Shown here piece after piece: positions 59,124 to 64,000 of a stretch of 64,000 nucleotides of DNA. Under the pieces are notes generated by a model. That model was not told where the DNA came from. It was given only the letters and a program-made list of their open reading frames with translations, and did no database searches. Location of the stretch: contig NZ_LMWH01000258.1 in assembly GCF_001507435.1 (NCBI RefSeq), forward strand, positions 1-64,000, given 5' to 3'. Position numbers and translations under genes: made by a program. The DNA comes from Streptomyces sp. NRRL F-5122. Lineage in GTDB: Bacteria; Actinomycetota; Actinomycetes; Streptomycetales; Streptomycetaceae. Position 1 is the first letter of the stretch, and each line of letters opens with the position of its first letter.

Positions 59124-62021
59124 TCATCCGCTGCTGGGACGCAGCGCTTTCACGGTCACGCCCATGAGCAGCCGCTGGGCCGTCTCATAAGTGCCGCCGG
59201 GCGGGCGGGCCGTGGTGGCTGGGAGGTACTCGACGTCGACCAGGACATTTCCGCACAGCAGCAGGAGACTCTCCCAATGGTTGGCGTCCGCCTCCGGGGG
59301 CACCAGACCGACGTGCTCATGGCGCCAGTCGCAGGGACGGGCCTCGGGATCCACGTCGGGGTGGCGGTCCGGGGTGTTCATCATCCAGGCGAAATCCTGG
59401 ACGGCCACCTCGGTGGCGTCGAGGGAAGCGGTGGACGCCACGGTCTGCGCGGCCAGCCCGAGCCTTGAGCCGTTAGCCGCGTGCCAACTGCACCACGTGA
59501 CGCCGTAGTCCGAGGCTTCCGTGTCGAACATGCCGCCGTCCACCGGCGGGTCGAAGTCCCTGACCGGAGCGCCGCCCAGAGCGGCCACGAGCGCCGCCGA
59601 GTCGAGCAGCGAGCAGGCGGAGGGCGTCGCCCGGTACGGTCCTGGCGGGCGGGCCGTACCACCAATGGCGCCCGTCAGGCTCGCGGCGCTCACGGCCAGT
59701 GCGACACCGGCCACCAGTGGGGCCGGCCAGCGGGCGAGCACTCCCGCAGACCAGGACGGGGCAAGGGCGTGTGGTGCCTGCGGTCCGGCCAGATGGTCCA
59801 GCAGCCGGGAGTGGCGGAAGCGGTAAGCGCCCCCGGAAAGGCGCAGCACCCCCCGGTCCCTGGCATCGTCGAGGAAGTCGAGGGTTCGCCAGGGCAGCCG
59901 CCGGGTCAGGGCCAGCAGTACGCGCGCCAAGGCGAAGCGACCCCAGGCCGAGGCAGTCAGGCCGTAGAGGAAGGTGAGGACGGCTGCGGAACCGTTGACG
60001 GCGGCCCACGCCGCGACCCCGGTCTGGCCTGCGCCCCCGTGGCCCTGCCAGGTGACCAGGAGCGGGATCGGCAGAAGGACCAGCGCCTCCAGACACCAGC
60101 GGCGCGGTCCGGACACCGCGAGGCTGAAGGCCGCGGTCAGCGCCGAAGCCCGGTCGGTGCGCAGCAGTGCCCGCGGCGTGCCCGAACTGATGTCCGTTGC
60201 TGCCGTCGGCGTCGCACGGACCAGAAAGAACACCGAGATCACGAGCGCGAACGGCACCGGCAAACCGGTCGGATAAGGGTGCTCCTCGGTTGGTATGTTC
60301 GACAACCAGGCAAAGGCCACGCTGGCCGCGCCCGCCAGCGCACGCGCCGCGATCCCGGGCAGCCGCGGCCGGACACTCAGCCGCACCGGCCTGGGTTCCG
60401 CGAGGTGGACGTCCGTCAGGGCAACGGCCAGCGGAAGCAGGCCCGCCAGTGCCAGCGCCGCCCAGAACGGGCAGCTGATCCCCAGCCACCGCACCGTGCC
60501 GTGCAGGGGCAGCGCCGCGGTGAGCGCCACCGTCGCGGCGTGGACGAGCACGACCGCGCCGGCCGTCGCGGCGACTGCCCACCGCCGGTACATCTGCCAC
60601 CACGCCAGCTCGCCGCCAGGGGCGCCGCTACGGACGGCGTCCTCTGCGAGGCCGCGAAGCCACCTTTCGGCGTCCTTGGCACGCCAGCGCGGAGGCGGCC
60701 CCACGTTCGGCGGCGGGTTGTACGCGGCCGGCACCAGACGCCCCATGAGGTGGGCTTCGATGCGCGCGCGGCTGGGCAACGCCGCGGCGTCCAGGAGCTC
60801 GGCTGGATGCGCGTCCGCCGCTGCGTAGACCGAGAGCGCCAGACCCAGCATCAAGGGGGAGACCAGCACCGTGCGCAGCCGCTGGGCGTGCTCACCGGTG
60901 CCCTGCCGCAGACACGTGATCACCTCTGACCATAGGCCGGAGCCGTCCGATTCCGTACGCCGGGTGCTGGTGCGCAGGCACTCGACCACTTCCGCCACCG
61001 ACAACGGGCGCAGTTCCAGGGCCGGTGCGGCCCTCAGCACGTCGGCATCCCCTACCGCCCTCCGGTATTCCTCCGTGCGGCTGGTCAGCACCAGGTGGCT
61101 GTGCTCGTCGAGTCCTTCGTTGAGTGCCCTGAGCGCGGCGGCGCGCCGCGGACCGGGGATCTCGTCGAAGCCGTCCAGGACCAGCAGCAGCCGATCCGGC
61201 TGGGCCACCTCGTCGGCGAGGGTGCGGCCCGCCCCTGTGGGTGCCGCGAGTTCGGGGTGCTCGATGGTCAGCTGTTCGGCCACCCACCGCCACAGACCGG
61301 TCGTCGAGGCGTTCCAGGATGCGACGGGCAGGACCACCGGTAACCGGCCGCCCTGGCCGCGATGTTGCAGTAGACGCAGGGCGAGCCGCAGCGCGGCGAC
61401 GCTCTTGCCCGCTCCGGGTCCGCCGAGGAGGACCAGACGGCGGGAGGGTACACGGGCGAGGACCCGGTCGAGATCGGCCACGTCGCCGGTTAGATCCAGC
61501 GGGGTCCCGTCGTCCTGGCCGCGAATGTTGGCCCAGTGGTCGAAAAGGTTCGCAGGTGCGGCCCGACACATGACGGGAAGGAGCAGGCGGCCCTGGACGC
61601 GGCGGACCACGAGTTCGTCTCGCCACTGCCGCCGCTGCTCGTCGGCAAGGCCCTTGACGAGGGCCTCGACCCGGTTCGCCACCACGTTGCGGTGGTTGCC
61701 GTGTGACAGCAGACGGCGCTGACGGGTAGTCGAGCCCAGCGCGTGCCCGGCGCCCACGGCGCCGAGCCCTCCGATCACCAGCAACGCCGTGGCACTGCCG
61801 CGTGGCCCGGACAGACCGGCGATCATCGCGGCCACTCCGCCACCGGCCAGGACGGCCGCGGCGATCCAGCGCACTGCCGCGGCCGGCGCCGAGAGCGGGG
61901 AGAGGTGAATTGGTATGCCGAAGACCGTCAAGCGCCCGATATACCTGGCCTGGACCACGGTGTGCGCGTCGCCGTGGAATACGTTGTCGGTGCGCCTCTT
62001 CGCGCCTCGGCCCGGCTTCAC
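59124..62021 (-). CDS. NACHT NTPase with membrane segments
   Basis: 965 residues from GTG 62021 (GGGAGGGCAGGGAC upstream). The N-terminus NVFHGDAHTVVQARYIGRLT is the short tag common to Streptomyces effector-associated proteins. NACHT motifs: LVLLGGPGAGKSVAALRLAL (Walker A, about 199) and LLLVLDGFDEIPGPRRAAAL (Walker B, about 287), then LVLTSRTEEYRRAV. The middle and C-terminal regions have many hydrophobic spans (for example VVLVHAATVALTAALPLHG, FWAALALAGLLPLAVAL), and a soluble end. Bacterial NACHT proteins sense phage and trigger cell arrest or death; a multi-span C-terminus may be the membrane effector. Divergent from 62181. Confidence 0.87.
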   Translation of the reverse strand: MKPGRGAKRRTDNVFHGDAHTVVQARYIGRLTVFGIPIHLSPLSAPAAAVRWIAAAVLAGGGVAAMIAGLSGPRGSATALLVIGGLGAVGAGHALGSTTRQRRLLSHGNHRNVVANRVEALVKGLADEQRRQWRDELVVRRVQGRLLLPVMCRAAPANLFDHWANIRGQDDGTPLDLTGDVADLDRVLARVPSRRLVLLGGPGAGKSVAALRLALRLLQHRGQGGRLPVVLPVASWNASTTGLWRWVAEQLTIEHPELAAPTGAGRTLADEVAQPDRLLLVLDGFDEIPGPRRAAALRALNEGLDEHSHLVLTSRTEEYRRAVGDADVLRAAPALELRPLSVAEVVECLRTSTRRTESDGSGLWSEVITCLRQGTGEHAQRLRTVLVSPLMLGLALSVYAAADAHPAELLDAAALPSRARIEAHLMGRLVPAAYNPPPNVGPPPRWRAKDAERWLRGLAEDAVRSGAPGGELAWWQMYRRWAVAATAGAVVLVHAATVALTAALPLHGTVRWLGISCPFWAALALAGLLPLAVALTDVHLAEPRPVRLSVRPRLPGIAARALAGAASVAFAWLSNIPTEEHPYPTGLPVPFALVISVFFLVRATPTAATDISSGTPRALLRTDRASALTAAFSLAVSGPRRWCLEALVLLPIPLLVTWQGHGGAGQTGVAAWAAVNGSAAVLTFLYGLTASAWGRFALARVLLALTRRLPWRTLDFLDDARDRGVLRLSGGAYRFRHSRLLDHLAGPQAPHALAPSWSAGVLARWPAPLVAGVALAVSAASLTGAIGGTARPPGPYRATPSACSLLDSAALVAALGGAPVRDFDPPVDGGMFDTEASDYGVTWCSWHAANGSRLGLAAQTVASTASLDATEVAVQDFAWMMNTPDRHPDVDPEARPCDWRHEHVGLVPPEADANHWESLLLLCGNVLVDVEYLPATTARPPGGTYETAQRLLMGVTVKALRPSSG

Positions 62022-62180
62022 GTCCCTGCCCTCCCCCGGCGCATGGCGGGCGAGTAGCGTACCTCTCACGTCGCAGGAGGAGCACCAGTCGCGCATCCGC
62101 AAACACCAACATCCATTGGACGCGGCGAGTTACTGTGGAACTCCGGCGCTCCGCGCCTGAGGGCTGACAGGGGAGGGGCC

Positions 62181-62561
62181 ATGGATCCGGTCTCGGTAGG
62201 GGCGATCACGACCGCGATCGCTACAGCGGCGGCCAACTCCGCGGGCGACGGGGCCGGAAGAACGGCCTGGGACTCGCTCGTGGCGTTGTGGCGACGCACC
62301 GTGCACCACGCCACGGGCAGCGACATCGAGCCATCCGACCCCGGCGACGGCGAGCGTGTCCGGGCCTTCGCCGCAGCAATGGTCGAAGAGGGCCGGGGGA
62401 ATCCCGCCTTCGCCGCCGAACTTGCGTCCTGGGCAGGGCAGTACCGTTCCGTGGTCCACGTGGAAGAGGGCGGCGTCGCCAACATGGTGTCCGACCAGTC
62501 CCGTGTCCACACACTCATTCAGATGCGGGACGCCTCGGGCACCATTAACATCAACGGGTAA
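62181..62561 (+). CDS. Small partner protein with VVQA-like tag region
   Basis: 126 residues: MDPVSVGAITTAIATAAANS, AGDGAGRTAWDSLVALWRRT, helical middle (ERVRAFAAAMVEEGRGNPAF), then GGVANMVSDQSRVHTLIQMR, DASGTINING. The last part resembles the short beta tag (N-V-I-x-G-x-x-x-x-V-I-Q-x-R-D-x-x-G-x-I) found in the NACHT neighbour. Proteins of this layout accompany STAND NTPases in Streptomyces and may dock to them through the tag. Divergent from the NACHT gene with a 160-base shared promoter region. Confidence 0.68.
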   Translation: MDPVSVGAITTAIATAAANSAGDGAGRTAWDSLVALWRRTVHHATGSDIEPSDPGDGERVRAFAAAMVEEGRGNPAFAAELASWAGQYRSVVHVEEGGVANMVSDQSRVHTLIQMRDASGTINING

Positions 62562-62574
62562 CCTCCGGGGCGGC

Positions 62575-63000
62575 GCTGTGACGCCATGCCCACCGCGTCT
62601 GAGAGCGATACCGTACAGCCCGCATGTCGGCCGAGGTTCGGTTCCCGCCGGTAACCGACACGGCCAGTGGGGTTCCGCGGCGGTCGGCAGTCAGGTGGTG
62701 CTTGGAGCCGGGGCGGGCAGGGTCGACCGGCGACGGCCCGACGTGATCCCCTCTTTGAGGGCCCTGACATGGGAGCCGTCGATAGCGCAGTCGTTCAGCT
62801 CCAGCAAGCCTGCTTTGCACAGTTCGACAAGGAGTGCCGTGTGCAGTCGGGGCCAGACGCCGCCTTCGGTTCAGTCCCGCAGGCGGCGCCAGGCGGTCAC
62901 GCCCGTGCAGCAGTGAACGAGCCTCCTGACCCAGGACGGTCGCCTAGTCCAGTAAGCCAGATCAGCCCAGGTCTTCAGCGCGCGACGTACGGGGAGAAGG
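62575..63000 (-). pseudogene. Decayed IS5-family transposase
   Basis: The minus strand reads RRPSWVRRLVHCCTGVTAWR, RLRD, stop, TEGGVWPRLHTALLVELCKA, GLLELNDCAIDGSHVRALK, then in another frame GGDHVGPSPVDPARPGSKHH and LTADRRGTPLAVSVTGGNR. D-CAIDGS-H-VRA and the SKHH-L-x-x-D-R-x-GTPLAV motif are IS5-type. It has a nonsense codon and at least one frameshift and lacks the C-terminal half. Confidence 0.78.
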
Positions 63001-63084
63001 GGCCTCGCAGCCGTCTCAACCGATGTCACAGGCCACGTCGGACCAGGTGGACAACTGCAGCTGCTACAGACACAGTTGGTGGCC

Positions 63085-63744
63085 ATGGCGGAGTTCGTGT
63101 TTGGCGTCATAGGCGCCACGGTTGGCGTGGTCGGACTCGTGCTGACGTTCGCCGGGTACCGGCACCAGCAACGTCAGACACGGGAGCTGGACGCGCGGGA
63201 GACACAGCTCCGGACGCGGGAACGGGAGGCGGAGCGCCGAGAGGCGTCCACGCATGCATCGATGCTTCGCGTAGAGGTGAGTAAGCACTCATCCGCCCTC
63301 GACCCGTCGGTCTCCCTCTGGCGAATCACTGTGAGGAACGCCAGCTCGCAGCCATTCGTCGGCGTGGTCCTCCGGTATGACGATCAGGCGCTGGAGTCGC
63401 CGACACTCAGCGGCCACCTGAACCCGGGAGCCTCGACGACGGACACGCTTCCGGTAGCCGAGGGAGAGCCGGATCCCACGCGGTGCGTCGTGGAGTTCAC
63501 CGATGTTGCCGGCCGACTGTGGCGACGCCGGGCGACAGGTGACCTTCGCCTCGGCCACCGCGGCCCCGATGGGCAGATCTACTGGGCTGGTGAGCCGTAT
63601 GTCATCCACGCCCATGGCCTCGCGGGCGGCATGGCTAGGCGCCTAGCGCCGCAGAGTTCGATCCGGCCGGGGTGCTTGCTCCCCGAGACCGTCCTGATCT
63701 TGGCCGTCGTGGGTTACGTCGTCTGGCACTTCGCCCTTCGCTAG
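63085..63744 (+). CDS. Coiled-coil membrane protein of unknown function
   Basis: 219 residues from ATG 63085: MAEFVFGVIGATVGVVGLVL, TFAGYRHQQRQTRELDARET, QLRTREREAERREASTHASM. One N-terminal membrane helix (4-24), a charged coiled coil (28-60), a beta-sandwich-like middle (WRITVRNASSQPFVGVVLRY, RCVVEFTDVAGRLWRRRATG) and a second membrane helix near the C-terminus (TVLILAVVGYVVWHFAL). The middle would lie on the cytosolic side if both ends anchor it. I do not recognise the family. Confidence 0.68.
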   Translation: MAEFVFGVIGATVGVVGLVLTFAGYRHQQRQTRELDARETQLRTREREAERREASTHASMLRVEVSKHSSALDPSVSLWRITVRNASSQPFVGVVLRYDDQALESPTLSGHLNPGASTTDTLPVAEGEPDPTRCVVEFTDVAGRLWRRRATGDLRLGHRGPDGQIYWAGEPYVIHAHGLAGGMARRLAPQSSIRPGCLLPETVLILAVVGYVVWHFALR

Positions 63745-63782
63745 GCCAAAAGCTCCCGGCACGGGAACGCGGCCTCGCCGCG

Positions 63783-63998
63783 TCAGCCGACATAGCCGAC
63801 GTCGATACCGTCCAAGTAAGCCGAGAACGCCATCTACGACCGCGGCCCGAACAACCGCGCTGCTTCCCAGCCGCCCGGCCGTGGCCACGCATCTCGCCGG
63901 ACCAGCACCGCGGCGATTGTCTCCAAGATCTCCTGCCGTCCCTCGGGCGGCATCTCAGTCAATGCGTCTTCCTCCCGGATTGCAAGGTCGACCCTCAC
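63783..63998 (-). pseudogene. Small gene with an internal amber codon at the right edge
   Basis: From GTG 63998 or further right: VRVDLAIREEDALTEMPPEG, RQEILETIAAVLVRRDAWPR, PGGWEAARLFGPRS, TAG (63834-63836), then MAFSAYLDGIDVGYVG, stop. The part after TAG looks like the natural end of the same protein (a TGG to TAG change), so the gene is probably inactivated. The start may lie beyond the window. No family recognised. Confidence 0.45.
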
Positions 63999-64000
63999 CG

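Noticed and set aside
1..64000. tRNA or rRNA genes, including an attachment site at a tRNA end
   Set aside because: No cloverleaf with GGTTCGAATC-type T-arm or CCA-compatible end was spotted by eye; a tRNA-finding program would settle it.

Overview
The window is high-GC actinobacterial DNA, most likely from a Streptomyces chromosome arm or a close relative. The evidence is third-position GC bias, frequent GTG starts, GGAGG-type ribosome sites, a twin-arginine secreted peptidase, XRE/TPR and NUDIX neighbours and MerR-like DNA-binding proteins. I saw no rRNA, tRNA, CRISPR array or ribosomal/housekeeping block. It reads as an accessory region packed with defence genes and worn mobile elements.

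Left part (1-11.2 kb): an IS630-type transposase end, an ABM-fold protein, an M50 site-2-protease-like membrane peptidase, a HTH/Zn protein and a Tat-exported M28 peptidase. These are followed by a zone of decay: a truncated membrane glycosyltransferase, a broken P-loop ATPase, a gene fused to an IS1380 remnant, an IS3 remnant and the tail of a Tn554-like integrase/TnpC pair.

Core (11.4-36.7 kb): a compact defence island in three transcription units. Unit A (+) encodes a MORC-like GHKL ATPase, a PD-(D/E)XK nuclease (DUF4420-like), a Z1 helicase-like protein, a C5-methyltransferase homologue with no catalytic cysteine, and an intact C5-methyltransferase. Unit B (-), convergent with A, encodes a giant GHKL-ATPase/SF2-helicase fusion, a UvrD-like helicase, a DrmA-like helicase and a DrmB-like DUF1998 protein, all with start/stop codons overlapping by 4 bp. 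A and B meet at a 34-bp perfect palindrome. Unit C (+), divergent from B, encodes an XRE-HTH/GHKL fusion and two uncharacterised proteins; 11 GATGC/GCATC words crowd the B-C intergenic region. A Vsr endonuclease follows. My reading is a DISARM-related, methylation-linked restriction system merged with a MORC/Z1-type system, with its own regulatory module.

Defence graveyard (36.8-49.5 kb): an AbrB-like protein, the tail of a C5-methyltransferase, a 5' fragment resembling AspBHI-type modification-dependent restriction enzymes, two coupled tiny zinc-finger genes, an ISAs1 element, fragments of GmrSD and DUF1998 proteins, a frameshifted DinB gene, a truncated IstB and IS3, a polymorphic-toxin tip with two immunity-like genes, DUF2716 and SMI1/KNR4 genes between near-identical inverted repeats, and an ISAzo13-like element with clear ends.

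Right part (49.6-64 kb): an intact DUF262-DUF1524-RAMA protein (type IV restriction-like), small membrane and hypothetical proteins, an XRE/TPR regulator beside a NUDIX hydrolase, a protein with three MerR/AlpA-like modules, and a membrane NACHT NTPase divergent from a small partner protein. An IS5 remnant and a coiled-coil membrane protein close the window. Functions are assigned from motifs read by eye; no database search was run.
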